Positions 43,834-52,894 are shown, counted from the first letter of the stretch. The stretch: 64,000 bases of DNA from CALXOJ01 sp034120015 (GCA_034120015.1 JAXEIF010000007.1:62001-126000), one strand, 5' to 3'. The notes: generated by a model not told the origin, from the sequence alone. Numbers and translations: made by a program.

Positions 43834-45283
43834 TCCGGCTCCTTGTCTTTTTATACAATAATTCTATGAAATCGTAAACTGCTTCCCTGTTTTTTTCTTT
43901 TCCGCCGAATAGCGGAACAAAGGATATTTCATGCGATGAAGAGAAAGGCAGACCGAAAAGAAAGCGTCTGAATTCGGTCGGATTCAAAACTCTCGCCAGA
44001 AACCGGTAACGGGAAAAGAAACATCCGGTAAAAAAATAAGAAACAACCGCTTTATTACACACATCACACCCGGAACAGCTTTCGCAACGATGATTCAGCC
44101 GTTCGGTTAAAAATTCGCGACGACACGAGCGGCCTTCCGCATATTCCAAAACAGAACGGTAACGCTGCCTCAAAAGCGGATGTGAAATTCTTTTTTCTTT
44201 ATTCCGATCCTCCCGGGAATAAAGCAGATAAGCACGGGCCGGCAAACGATCCCGGCCGCCTCTTCCCGATTCCTGCAAATAAGCCTCGATTGTCGGAGGC
44301 GGATCAAAATGAATCACCGTCCGGATATTCTGCTTATCAACCCCCAATCCGTACGCACAGGTTGCCGTCAAAATACCGTCATTCGAATCGAAAAACCATT
44401 TCTCGCAATCCTTTTTTTCCTCTTTTGTCAACCCGGCATGATAAAAGGCTACCTGCGTATCGGGAAGAGATTCACGCAAAAAAACAGCCAAGTCCCTTAC
44501 CCGTTTTCTGCTGGACGCAAACACAATCAGCGGTTTTTCCGCCTGCCGGATTAATTCAAGCAATGCCGCACGCTTACAGTCTGTTCTGATTACCGAATAA
44601 TGAATATTAACGCGATCCGGATCACCGTAGATCAAATTAACCTGAGAATCCCCGAAAATTAACGGTTTCATATCAGCCATGATTTCTTCGGACGCGGTTG
44701 CCGTAAATGCTGTTAAAATATCATACGACAGTTTCTCCAAAACCGGACGCAACTGCAAATAAGCGGAACGAAAAGTCTTTCCCCATTCGGAAACCGTATG
44801 CGCCTCATCAACAACAACATGAGCAAATCGAATTTCGGAAAGAGCGTCGGAGACGGACGGTAACCGCAGCGTTTCGGGATTCGATATCAGATAGCGTATT
44901 TTTCCGTGTTTCAGCCCCGAAAAAACAGATTTCCGTTCTTCTTCAGTCTGTCCTCCGCGTAAAACAGCACATGTCAAACCGGTGTCAAGAATCCGGCGTT
45001 CCTGATCACTCATCAGTGAAAGAAGAGGAAAAATCATCAGAACAGGTTCGGAAATCATGACCGCAGGAAGCATAAAGCAGAGACTTTTCCCCGCACCGGT
45101 CGGTAAAATGACAATCTGATTTCGAATCACCTCCGACTTTCCTTCTTCTCCGTAAAATCCGCCGGCGCAAAGAACATTATGAATCACCAGTCTCTGATAC
45201 GGATAGACGTAACGGATCCGAAAAAAGCGAAGAGCCGCCTCGTTGATCTCGTCTCGAAATTCACTTTCTTTTGGGTATTCCAT
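43676..45283 (-). CDS. recQ: RecQ-type ATP-dependent DNA helicase, compact
   Basis: 535 residues. Helicase motifs in order: YQRLVIHNVLC, ILPTGAGKSLCFMLPAVM (Walker A), FPLLSLMSDQ, VVVDEAHTVSEWGKTFRSAY (DEAH box then the RecQ aromatic-rich loop), AFTATAS, VAFYHAGLTKEEK, GVDKQNIRTVIHFDPP and QESGRGGRDRLPA. Zinc-binding cysteines follow (CRREFL, CESCSGCDVC). There is no winged-helix or HRDC homology I can recognise after that. The last ~52 codons overlap the signal-peptide gene, and that tail looks non-native (basic, no known motif), so the original stop may have been lost. No Shine-Dalgarno is seen; a TAATAT lies five bases before the ATG. Confidence 0.88.
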   Translation of the reverse strand: MEYPKESEFRDEINEAALRFFRIRYVYPYQRLVIHNVLCAGGFYGEEGKSEVIRNQIVILPTGAGKSLCFMLPAVMISEPVLMIFPLLSLMSDQERRILDTGLTCAVLRGGQTEEERKSVFSGLKHGKIRYLISNPETLRLPSVSDALSEIRFAHVVVDEAHTVSEWGKTFRSAYLQLRPVLEKLSYDILTAFTATASEEIMADMKPLIFGDSQVNLIYGDPDRVNIHYSVIRTDCKRAALLELIRQAEKPLIVFASSRKRVRDLAVFLRESLPDTQVAFYHAGLTKEEKKDCEKWFFDSNDGILTATCAYGLGVDKQNIRTVIHFDPPPTIEAYLQESGRGGRDRLPARAYLLYSREDRNKEKRISHPLLRQRYRSVLEYAEGRSCRREFLTERLNHRCESCSGCDVCNKAVVSYFFTGCFFSRYRFLARVLNPTEFRRFLFGLPFSSSHEISFVPLFGGKEKNREAVYDFIELLYKKTRSRNAKKFFGIIFVYLRTVCGSVGVRSYRRLQQRLDELRIKRKSGIADSSDRKTG

Positions 45284-45318
45284 ATAAAATATTAATGTGT
45301 AATTTTGTTTTTTTCTCT

Positions 45319-45346
45319 TTCACCATTAACGTTTTTTTGATAAAAT
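45319..45346 (+). promoter_or_regulatory. Promoter of the SDR/zinc-ribbon gene, leaderless type
   Basis: TTCACC (45319-45324), 16-base spacer, TAAAAT (45341-45346), seven bases, then the ATG at 45354 without a Shine-Dalgarno. Confidence 0.6.
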
Positions 45347-45353
45347 CAGCAAT

Positions 45354-46901
45354 ATGAGCAGAGATAACAACAAAAAAAGAGTGGTGATTTTCGGAGCCAG
45401 CGGCAGTATGGGACTGGCCTGCCTGCACCATATCAGCCGGGATACAATTCATCTGATACTTCTTTTGAGACCCTCCCGTAAAAACTTTAAACTGGCCAGA
45501 CAGATGGGAATCAGACATCCATCGGCAAAAAACACATTCGATTCCGCCGAAAATCTCGAAATCCGCTGGGGATCGATTACCGATTACCGATGCGTCAAAG
45601 AGTGCGTGGAAAAAGGTGATCTGATTTTTAATATGGCAGCGATTATTCCTCCGCGTATATTCAAAAGTTTTCGGAAAATGGACGAAACCAATCTCGGCGG
45701 TGTTCTGAACATCATTCGTGCTATCAGAGAAACCGGCGGCAGCGAGACCAAACGCTTCATCAACACCTCCAGTGTGGCAGTCTACGGCGACCGGCTACCC
45801 CCTTACCATATCATCAAAGTCGGAGATCCGGCTTATCCGAGTCCGCTTGATTTTTACGGTCTGACAAAAATGAAAGCCGAACGCGCACTGATTGAATCGG
45901 GCCTTAAATACTGGGCAATCATCCGACAAACTTTCATCGCGCTTCCCGATGTCTTTACCCTTTTGGCGCCTCTGATGTTTCACCAGCCTCTGAACCAGCT
46001 GATTGAAGGAACATATAAAGATGACGCCGGTATCGGTGCCGCACGACTGATTGACGCCCCCGATTCATTTTACCGGCAAATATATAATTTCGGAAACGGT
46101 CCGAAATTTCGTGTCAGCTATATCGAATTTCTGGAACGAATGTTCGGACTGATCGGTGTCGATTTGACAAAAGCGATGAACAGAAGATGGTTTACACAGC
46201 GCAATTTTCATTGCGGCTATTTTGCCGACTGGGAAATCCTGAATCGGTACACGAATCACGCGCAAACCTCTTTCGATGACTATATCCGCATAGTTGACAA
46301 ACGGATTCCTCCTGTCTACCGGTTGGCCAAATTTGTTCCGCCGGTTTTTATGAGAATGTTTCTCCGTTTTTACGCGGAACCGATGAAATGGATTTGCAAA
46401 AAGAAAAAATTTCCGTATCACCATGCGGCTTATTATTTTGAAAATGCGAAAGAATGGAAAGATCTTCCCGACTGGTCTCAACCGATTGAAAAACCTGCTT
46501 TTGAAGAAGGAAAAAAAGTGGATACGGGTTTTCAAATCAGATTCGATAAGAATTACACACTTGAAGATCTGAAGAAAGCGGCCGAATACCGCGGAGGCCG
46601 TCTTGTCTCCGAATCCTTTAACGGCATGCATGTCATGCACTCCTGGTATTGCGGACACTGCGGACAAACATTCCGGGCCACGCCGATGCTGATTCTTCAC
46701 GGAGGACAATGGTGCCCCTGTACCGTTCCCGGGAACTGGACATATAAACAGCAGGCAGAACGGGATAAAGTTATTGCGCAACTTTATTACGCACAACACG
46801 GAAAAACGGAACCGCAACCGGTTTACGAACGGGAAAAAAGTTTAAAAGAATGGGGATTCCCGGTGCACGAAGAAATCACGGTCACCGGCGACAAAAAATA
46901 A
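45354..46901 (+). CDS. NAD-dependent epimerase/dehydratase (extended SDR) fused to a C-terminal zinc ribbon
   Basis: 515 residues. The N-terminal half is an extended SDR: VVIFGASGSMGLACLHHI (nucleotide loop, GxxGxxG-like), LIFNMAAIIPP, INTSSVAVYGDR and the catalytic DFYGLTKMKAERAL (YxxxK). The C-terminal ~90 residues carry Cys433, Cys436, Cys454 and Cys456 (WYCGHCG ... GGQWCPC), a probable zinc-binding ribbon with a basic helical end. Related epimerases act on nucleotide sugars or on sterol/polyketide-like substrates; the substrate here is not evident. The added ribbon is unusual. A promoter with -10 seven bases from the ATG suggests a leaderless transcript. Divergent from recQ. Confidence 0.8.
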   Translation: MSRDNNKKRVVIFGASGSMGLACLHHISRDTIHLILLLRPSRKNFKLARQMGIRHPSAKNTFDSAENLEIRWGSITDYRCVKECVEKGDLIFNMAAIIPPRIFKSFRKMDETNLGGVLNIIRAIRETGGSETKRFINTSSVAVYGDRLPPYHIIKVGDPAYPSPLDFYGLTKMKAERALIESGLKYWAIIRQTFIALPDVFTLLAPLMFHQPLNQLIEGTYKDDAGIGAARLIDAPDSFYRQIYNFGNGPKFRVSYIEFLERMFGLIGVDLTKAMNRRWFTQRNFHCGYFADWEILNRYTNHAQTSFDDYIRIVDKRIPPVYRLAKFVPPVFMRMFLRFYAEPMKWICKKKKFPYHHAAYYFENAKEWKDLPDWSQPIEKPAFEEGKKVDTGFQIRFDKNYTLEDLKKAAEYRGGRLVSESFNGMHVMHSWYCGHCGQTFRATPMLILHGGQWCPCTVPGNWTYKQQAERDKVIAQLYYAQHGKTEPQPVYEREKSLKEWGFPVHEEITVTGDKK

Positions 46902-46929
46902 GGAAATTAAAGAAGAAAGCAAAACGAAA

Positions 46930-46977
46930 AGCCGCCCGAACATACGTTCAACCCTCCGAACAAACGTTCGAACGGCT
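46930..46977. terminator. Composite hairpin containing two SOS-box-like palindromes, 3' of ychF
   Basis: AGCCG (46930-46934) and CGGCT (46973-46977) close a structure whose arms are CGAACATACGTTCA (46937-46950) and CGAACAAACGTTCG (46957-46970). On the minus strand it is followed by TTTTCGTTTT, so it can end the ychF transcript. Both 14-mers match the Gram-positive LexA/DinR box CGAAC-N4-GTTCG and lie 20 bases apart. Confidence 0.5.
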
Positions 46978-46991
46978 GATTTCAACCTTTT

Positions 46992-48101
46992 TCAGACATT
47001 AAATTTAAAGAAAACAATATCTCCGTCCCGAACGATATATTCCCGGCCCTCTGTACGAAGTTTGCCGGCCTGTCTGACAGCAGCCTCACTTCCGTATTGA
47101 AACAAATCATCGCAGGTGTAAATATCGGCCTTGATAAATCCCCGTTCAAAGTCGGAATGAATCACTCCGGCGGCCTGCGGCGCTTTGTACCCCTCTTTAA
47201 ACGTCCATGCCCTTACTTCTTTCGGACCGGCCGTAAAAAACGTCCGTAACCCCAATAACGCATAACTCTTTTGAATCAGACGGTCCAATCCTGATTCCGT
47301 CAATCCGGCAGCATCCAAAAATTCAGCACGTTCCTCGGGGGTATCGAGTGCCGCAATTTCCGATTCCAATTTCCCGCAAATAACGACATAATCGGCATTT
47401 TCGGCTGCCGCGATTTCAGCTGTCTTCTTTACGTAATCATTTTCGGAAGAAAGTCCCGCCTCATCAACATTGCAGACGTAGAGAACTTTTTTCGCTGTTA
47501 TCAGATGCAGATCACGAATCAAATCAACCTCGTCTTCGGTTAAAGGAACCGACCGGACAGGGGCTCCGTTTTCCAGTGCCGGTCTCAGCTTTTCAAGTAC
47601 AGCCTGCTGTGCCTCGGCAATCTTTCCGGCCTCCGTTCCTTTTGCTTTCGCCACACGGATATTTTTTTCGTATCTTTTTTCGACCGTATCCAAATCAGCC
47701 AATGCCAGTTCAAGATTGATTATTTCAATATCGTTTCGGGGATCGATTTTATTTTCGACATGAATAATGTCATTGTTATCAAAACAACGGACAACATGAA
47801 GAATCACTCCCGTTTCCCGAATATTGGCCAGAAATTTATTCCCCAACCCTTCTCCCCGCGACGCACCTCTCACCAAACCGGCAATATCAACAAATTCGCA
47901 GACAGCAGGAACAACTTTTTCGGTCGGAATTCTTTTTGTAATTTCTTCCAACCTGCGATCGGGAACATTGACAATGCCCACATTCGGATCGATCGTACAA
48001 AACGGATAATTGGCCGCTTCCGCAGGTGCGCTTGTCAGGGCCTGAAACAGCGTTGATTTTCCGACATTAGGCAGACCGACGATTCCGCAATTTAAACTCA
48101 T
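46992..48101 (-). CDS. ychF: Ribosome-binding ATPase YchF (Obg family)
   Basis: 369 residues. G motifs: GIVGLPNVGKSTLFQALT (P-loop), VDIAGLVRGASRGEGLGNKF (G3 with the YchF switch) and VCNVDEAGL (the altered G4 that favours ATP). A helical coiled insert and a C-terminal TGS domain follow (FFTAGPKEVRAWTFKEG, GVIHSDFERGFIKADI). AGAGGAAA precedes the ATG. Last gene of the operon that starts at 53834. Confidence 0.97.
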   Translation of the reverse strand: MSLNCGIVGLPNVGKSTLFQALTSAPAEAANYPFCTIDPNVGIVNVPDRRLEEITKRIPTEKVVPAVCEFVDIAGLVRGASRGEGLGNKFLANIRETGVILHVVRCFDNNDIIHVENKIDPRNDIEIINLELALADLDTVEKRYEKNIRVAKAKGTEAGKIAEAQQAVLEKLRPALENGAPVRSVPLTEDEVDLIRDLHLITAKKVLYVCNVDEAGLSSENDYVKKTAEIAAAENADYVVICGKLESEIAALDTPEERAEFLDAAGLTESGLDRLIQKSYALLGLRTFFTAGPKEVRAWTFKEGYKAPQAAGVIHSDFERGFIKADIYTCDDLFQYGSEAAVRQAGKLRTEGREYIVRDGDIVFFKFNV

Positions 48102-48124
48102 TTTGATTTCCTCTGTATTCCCTT

Positions 48125-50290
48125 TTACTGATAGATTCTTTCTTCGATTCGGCTTCGATTCGGGTGTCCGGGATTAATCTCCAAAACTCTGCGATAGCAG
48201 TTTGCAGCTTCTTCCGTACGCCCTGTTTTGAAATAGAGATTGCCCAAATCGTTGTAAGCCTCGGCATTTCGCGGCTCCTGCTCCGTCACCCGACGGAGCA
48301 GTTCTTCGGCTTCGGATGTTTTTCCGGTTTCCATGTAAGACAAAGCAAGCTGATAGCATACAGTCATGTCATCGGGTTTCAGTGCCTGAGCCCGACCGTA
48401 AGCCGAGACGGCATCGGCTGCCTTTTTCTGATGATAGTAGACATTTCCCAGATTATTCCATGCTTCAAAATTGGAGGCATTAATCGAAACCGCTTTTTTC
48501 AATACCGATTCAGCCTCGCTGTAACGTCCCAGACGATCATAAAGAGCTCCCGAATTAATCAGAGCATCTTCATATCCGGGATCGGCCTCCAATGCTTTTT
48601 TGTACATGTCAACAGCATCATCTTCCTTTCCCGATTTTTCCGAAACCTGAGCCAGTGTAAACAGATAAACAGGATTTCCGGGATCGGCTTCTACCGCGGA
48701 TCGTGCATAAGGCATAGCTTCGTCGGCTTTTCCCTGTTCGACAAAAACACGTGCCAGATTATGCTGCGTTTTCGGACTGTTATCGGCCGAGAGACTGTTT
48801 TGAAACCATCTTTCGGCGTCACTGTAATTTTCCTCATTAAAATAAAGCAGACCGGCTTTTGCCGCCACATCCGCTTTCTGGCGCGGAATCGAAAGATAGC
48901 GGTATCCGTTTTTATAAGATTCGATTGCCTGCGCTGTTTTACCCTGTTTTTCCTGTGCCGTACCCAATGCGGAATAAGCCGCCCCGTTTTGCGAATCGAC
49001 GGCAATAGCCTTTGTCAAAATTGTTTCGGCACGATCTGCCTGTCCCGCATTCAGATAGGCAATTCCGGCGTTATATCCGGCCTTTCCCAATCGGGGATCG
49101 GCATCCAAAGCCGCGGAAAAAGTATCACCTGCTTTTTCGAATTTCTTTTGCCGGTAATATAAAATTCCGAGACTCATTAAATACTGTGCATTATCGGGAG
49201 CAATGCTGAGCGACATTTCATATGATCGGATAGCGGGATCAATCTTTCCTTCATAATCATAAATTTCTCCCTGAATCCCGTATGCATGTGCATCTTCTTT
49301 ATTTAAGGTGACAGCCTTTTGAGTTTTTCCGATTGCCGTCTGCCGGTTAAGATCATTTTTTCTGTCCTTTTCCCAATAAGCACGGGCTCCCAACGTATAC
49401 GCCTCCGCCAAATCGGGATTCATAGCGGATACCTCATCAAACGTATCCGCTGCCTGTGCATACTGACGGGCTTCCAGCTGCTTTCGTCCTTCCGCCATCA
49501 GCAAAGCAACCTTTTCCGCTTTGGCCTTCTCATCCTGCTGGCGTTTCAGTTCGGCCTGCCGTGCCGCTTCGGCTTCCGCCTCCGCTTTGGCCTTTTCTTC
49601 CTGCTGCCGCTTCAGTTCGGAATTCCTTTTTTCGGCGGCGGCTTCGTTCATCGCCGTCTGATCAGACAAACCGATGCGGCGGACCCATTCATCCCGTGCC
49701 TGCAAAACCGCCTCCCGATTTCTCTCGGCTTTTTCTTCATCGGTCAGATTGTAAATCTCCGATTGGGCCCGGGATTTTTCGCGGTCGGAAATTGCATCCA
49801 ACTGATAACGAAGCATCTGTTCGCGCCAGGAAGCACTTCTCTGAGCGGCATTCCGTTTTTCCCTATTTTGTTCTTCCCGTTTGCGGGCTGCAGCGGCTGC
49901 CTCCTGTCGGCGTTTTTCTTCCGCTCTGCGCGCCGCTTCGGCTTCCGCCTCCGCTCTGGCTTTCTCTTCCTGCAGGCGTTTCAGTTCGGCCTGACGGGCC
50001 GCTTCTTCGGCTGCCAATTTCTCGGCTTCAACCCTGCGCGCTTCCTCCTCCTCACGCAACCGGGATTCGCGTGCTGCCTTCTCCAGATCGGAAAGAATTT
50101 CCTCATCGGAAGAACGGGAATATCTCTCTTCGGATAAAACCGTTTCTTTTTCCGAATCGATTCTGTCTTCGGCACTTCGGCCGAGCGTCATCGTTAAAAT
50201 CAAAATCAAAAGAATCACAACCGCCGCACCGATGCCGATTCCGATACTCTTCAATAAAGTTTTCCTGTCAAATTCTCTTCTCATTTTCAT
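48125..50290 (-). CDS. Membrane-anchored TPR protein with a charged Glu/Ala/Arg coiled coil
   Basis: 721 residues. One membrane helix at ~15-35 (IGAAVVILLILILTMTLG) follows a short cytoplasmic end. Residues ~60-290 are a highly charged coiled coil with repeated peptides such as LKRQQEEKAKAEAEAEAARQ, similar in style to TolA. From ~290 to the end there are about eleven TPR units, e.g. AYTLGARAYWEKDRKN and NAEAYNDLGNLYFKTGRTEE. This suggests a periplasmic protein-binding scaffold held at the inner membrane. The GGAG is too close to the first ATG (50290); the ATG two codons on (50284) has better spacing. It overlaps the upstream TPR gene by one base (TAATG). Confidence 0.85.
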   Translation of the reverse strand: MKMRREFDRKTLLKSIGIGIGAAVVILLILILTMTLGRSAEDRIDSEKETVLSEERYSRSSDEEILSDLEKAARESRLREEEEARRVEAEKLAAEEAARQAELKRLQEEKARAEAEAEAARRAEEKRRQEAAAAARKREEQNREKRNAAQRSASWREQMLRYQLDAISDREKSRAQSEIYNLTDEEKAERNREAVLQARDEWVRRIGLSDQTAMNEAAAEKRNSELKRQQEEKAKAEAEAEAARQAELKRQQDEKAKAEKVALLMAEGRKQLEARQYAQAADTFDEVSAMNPDLAEAYTLGARAYWEKDRKNDLNRQTAIGKTQKAVTLNKEDAHAYGIQGEIYDYEGKIDPAIRSYEMSLSIAPDNAQYLMSLGILYYRQKKFEKAGDTFSAALDADPRLGKAGYNAGIAYLNAGQADRAETILTKAIAVDSQNGAAYSALGTAQEKQGKTAQAIESYKNGYRYLSIPRQKADVAAKAGLLYFNEENYSDAERWFQNSLSADNSPKTQHNLARVFVEQGKADEAMPYARSAVEADPGNPVYLFTLAQVSEKSGKEDDAVDMYKKALEADPGYEDALINSGALYDRLGRYSEAESVLKKAVSINASNFEAWNNLGNVYYHQKKAADAVSAYGRAQALKPDDMTVCYQLALSYMETGKTSEAEELLRRVTEQEPRNAEAYNDLGNLYFKTGRTEEAANCYRRVLEINPGHPNRSRIEERIYQ
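49540..49994 (-). repeat. Internal DNA repeat coding TolA-like coil segments
   Basis: Two near-copies (about 49540-49619 and 49923-49994) of a GC-rich stretch coding the LKR(L/Q)QEEKA(R/K)AEAEAEAAR unit, with a third partial copy beside the first. Repeat-length variation here would lengthen or shorten the coil in frame. Confidence 0.7.
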
Positions 50291-50982
50291 TACTCCACAA
50301 TATCTAAATTAAACAGATAATCTTCCAATCCCGTATTGTCAACCTGAAGATTGCGGGAACGATCCGAATCGGACAATTCTCCGGCTGCCTGATCTCTCAT
50401 CTCAGCCAGACGGCGTTCCTGCTCCCGTCGACGCTCTTCGGCCAGCCGCACCTGTTCTGCCTGCAACCGCTCCTCCTCGGTCAATAAAGCAATCATTCTC
50501 TCAATACCGATTTTCTGCGGATGCGCGGGATTCAGCTGTAAAACCTGACGGTAATCGTTTGCCGCTTCACTGTATTTTCCCGACTTCAGAAAGGAATTTC
50601 CTCTGTTCAGATAAGCCTGATAAAATAATCCGTCGGTTTCGATAACCTGATTGTAATAATTGATTGCCTCATCCCATTTTCCGAGCGCAAAAAGATTATT
50701 GGCCAAATTAAAGGTTATTTCTTTTTGATTTCCCAAACGGTAATATGCCTGTTTCAGTAAGTCGACGGCTTGCGCATACAGTCCCTGTTTTTCATATACA
50801 GAAGCCAAAATAAGATACCACTCGGCTTTAAAGCCGTCGGTTGCCTCGCAGCTTTTCAGAACGGAGACCGCCTCCTGATATTGTCCGTCTTTCAGCAAAG
50901 TCACCGCATCGGAAAGCGGATCTCCGAATAGTATCGAAGCCGTCGACAAAAGCATCAGTATAGACAATAAACCCCGTTTCAT
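50290..50982 (-). CDS. Secreted TPR protein
   Basis: 230 residues with a signal peptide (RGLLSILMLLSTASILFGD). Four or so TPR units follow: LKDGQYQEAVSVLKSCEA, ASVYEKQGLYAQAVDLLKQA, LFALGKWDEAINYYNQVIE and FLKSGKYSEAANDYRQVLQ. A charged helix (EEERLQAEQVRLAEERRREQ) and an acidic end come last. Likely a periplasmic adaptor partner of the larger TPR protein encoded next. It overlaps the lipoprotein gene as ATGA. Confidence 0.85.
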   Translation of the reverse strand: MKRGLLSILMLLSTASILFGDPLSDAVTLLKDGQYQEAVSVLKSCEATDGFKAEWYLILASVYEKQGLYAQAVDLLKQAYYRLGNQKEITFNLANNLFALGKWDEAINYYNQVIETDGLFYQAYLNRGNSFLKSGKYSEAANDYRQVLQLNPAHPQKIGIERMIALLTEEERLQAEQVRLAEERRREQERRLAEMRDQAAGELSDSDRSRNLQVDNTGLEDYLFNLDIVE

Positions 50983-51674
50983 TCCGTCAACCTCTCGTAA
51001 ACACGATAATAAGGACCGGTCAATACACCGTATCCCTCTTCGGACTCAAAGTGGTATAAATACAATTTATTGTTTGTTTCGGAACGTAAATCATTAACTC
51101 TCGGGAAATTATCGACAGTCAGGGGTTCGTCGGGAACAAATCTGAAATCGAGAAAACGGTCGGATGAATTAAAATAAAGAAATTTCTCATTCTCTCCCCG
51201 ATTTACGACCGATGCCGTTTTATCGCTGATTGAAAGCTCCGGAAAAACAAATTTTGACAAATCGATACCGGGAATATTGATTTGAATCTCTTTTTCATCG
51301 CGGTCACCGGCCTGATCCGAGGCAATAACACGGTATTTTCCGCGCGGAAAAGCGCTTCCGTCAGGCATCTGAATCGAACTGCTTCCGACCCAACGACTCC
51401 CTTTCCGATCGGTTTTTTCCCAATTGAGTGCATCAAGTTTCCAAAAAAGTTCCTGCTTATCGTTTAACAGATAAATTGCTTCAAGATCATCATCGCCGTC
51501 GTCATCCTGTACAATGAGAAAAAGAGAAAGAATTTCTTCGGACTGCAGAGTCCGCAAATTTTTGAAAACTGTGATCTGAACAAATGTATCCGCAATTTCG
51601 GGAGGAGCACCTTCGCAACCTGCAAACAGAAAAAAAGATAACAACAACGGTAAAACCAAATTCTTTTTTCTCAT
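50979..51674 (-). CDS. Lipoprotein of unknown function
   Basis: 231 residues. The signal peptide ends LLSFFLFAGC, a good lipobox. The mature part is beta-rich: QITVFKNLRTLQSEEILSLF, the acidic loop DDDGDDDLEAIYLLNDK, and GKYRVIASDQAGDRDEKEIQ, resembling an Ig-like fold. No family is recognised. It is between the acyltransferase and the TPR genes with ATGA overlaps at both ends, so its product is probably made in fixed ratio with theirs. Confidence 0.75.
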   Translation of the reverse strand: MRKKNLVLPLLLSFFLFAGCEGAPPEIADTFVQITVFKNLRTLQSEEILSLFLIVQDDDGDDDLEAIYLLNDKQELFWKLDALNWEKTDRKGSRWVGSSSIQMPDGSAFPRGKYRVIASDQAGDRDEKEIQINIPGIDLSKFVFPELSISDKTASVVNRGENEKFLYFNSSDRFLDFRFVPDEPLTVDNFPRVNDLRSETNNKLYLYHFESEEGYGVLTGPYYRVYERLTE

Positions 51675-52894
51675 AACGCCTTTCCTTCGGCCTCAGATTT
51701 TGCCCGAACCGGATTCGAATACTGGAGTAAGATTTTTTTATACACTTCCGGATCGCAGTTTCCGTACAGCATGTCGAATTCCGTCTCATCCTCATCGGTG
51801 TACATCGGTGAAAATCTGTCGGTATAATACATTCTGTCGTAGGACAGATAGTGAAACGGTCCCGGCACCAGATGAGAATGAATAAAACGGTCAATTTCCG
51901 CCGCAGCCGCTTCGGCATTTTTACCGAACGGCATAAAATCAATCGGCGTTCCGACATGAATATGCACCTCTCCTTTATATCCGGCCAGTCCCCGCATAAT
52001 ATGATCCAAATCTTCGTTTTTGGATTTACGGTAATTTCCTTCTTTTTCCTCGTAAACCAATGTTTTTGCCATCAGAATAACAGCGGGATCACGTTCGTAG
52101 GAAACCGACACCGGAACAATTTTGCAGAAATTCAAATATTCCGCCAACGAATATCCCGATTCACGCTGCGATAAATAAAACATTTTGAGCACAGCAGGAT
52201 TTGTCAGATGAGAAGCATCTTTCGAACGTCCCTGACGTTGTGCAATCCAAAGACTTCTGTTTTCATCCATCAGCTTTCGGATGTATGCCGATAATTTCAT
52301 ATACTCTTCGTATTGAGCCCTCATATCAAGTCCGCGGTAAACGATACAACCGCGATTGCATCTTATAAGGGTTTCCACCAGTTTATTGACAAGCAGATTA
52401 CTGCCGAATGCAATTTCGGTGGCAGGAAGTCCGTTTTCTATCATGCCTGCTTCGAAAAATGCGGCATCACAAACAATATCCCGATGATTGCTCATAAAAA
52501 TATACCGACCGGCCGGATCGAGATTTTCAAAACCCGAACAGCGAAACGATGATACGGTACGTTTAAGAATTTCCCGAATAACCAGATCGTAAATAATTTT
52601 TTTCTGAAAATCGGCAATACCTGTTACGGATCGCAAAACTCCCGCCAGCTTTTGAGCCGCTTTACGGCGGACAAAAGACTGTATAAAAGGATGTCTGTCG
52701 GATAAAAAATATGAAGATACCGTCTCCAAAAAAATTCTGTCATCGGCCAGTTTTTTCAGAGCCGAAACCGCCTCTTCATCGGTATAAGAACGGATATCAT
52801 CGAAATTAAAGACAGGTTTGGGATGCGCCTTACTGAATAAATGCATCTTCTGATCAAACTCCGGACAAAAATTTGATATACTGATGACGTTCAT
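51671..52894 (-). CDS. PlsC-type acyltransferase (1-acylglycerol-3-phosphate acyltransferase superfamily)
   Basis: 407 residues, longer than simple PlsC. The catalytic block is FMSNHRDIVCDAAFFE (NHxxxxD). The second motif is GCIVYRGLD, and the substrate motif reads LWIAQRQGRSKD, similar to the E-G-R/S block of AGPAT enzymes. It most likely acylates a glycerol-phosphate or lipid acceptor at the inner membrane. No clear membrane helix is seen at the N-terminus, so it may be peripheral. It overlaps the DHOD-like gene by 41 bases and the lipoprotein by four. Confidence 0.82.
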   Translation of the reverse strand: MNVISISNFCPEFDQKMHLFSKAHPKPVFNFDDIRSYTDEEAVSALKKLADDRIFLETVSSYFLSDRHPFIQSFVRRKAAQKLAGVLRSVTGIADFQKKIIYDLVIREILKRTVSSFRCSGFENLDPAGRYIFMSNHRDIVCDAAFFEAGMIENGLPATEIAFGSNLLVNKLVETLIRCNRGCIVYRGLDMRAQYEEYMKLSAYIRKLMDENRSLWIAQRQGRSKDASHLTNPAVLKMFYLSQRESGYSLAEYLNFCKIVPVSVSYERDPAVILMAKTLVYEEKEGNYRKSKNEDLDHIMRGLAGYKGEVHIHVGTPIDFMPFGKNAEAAAAEIDRFIHSHLVPGPFHYLSYDRMYYTDRFSPMYTDEDETEFDMLYGNCDPEVYKKILLQYSNPVRAKSEAEGKAL

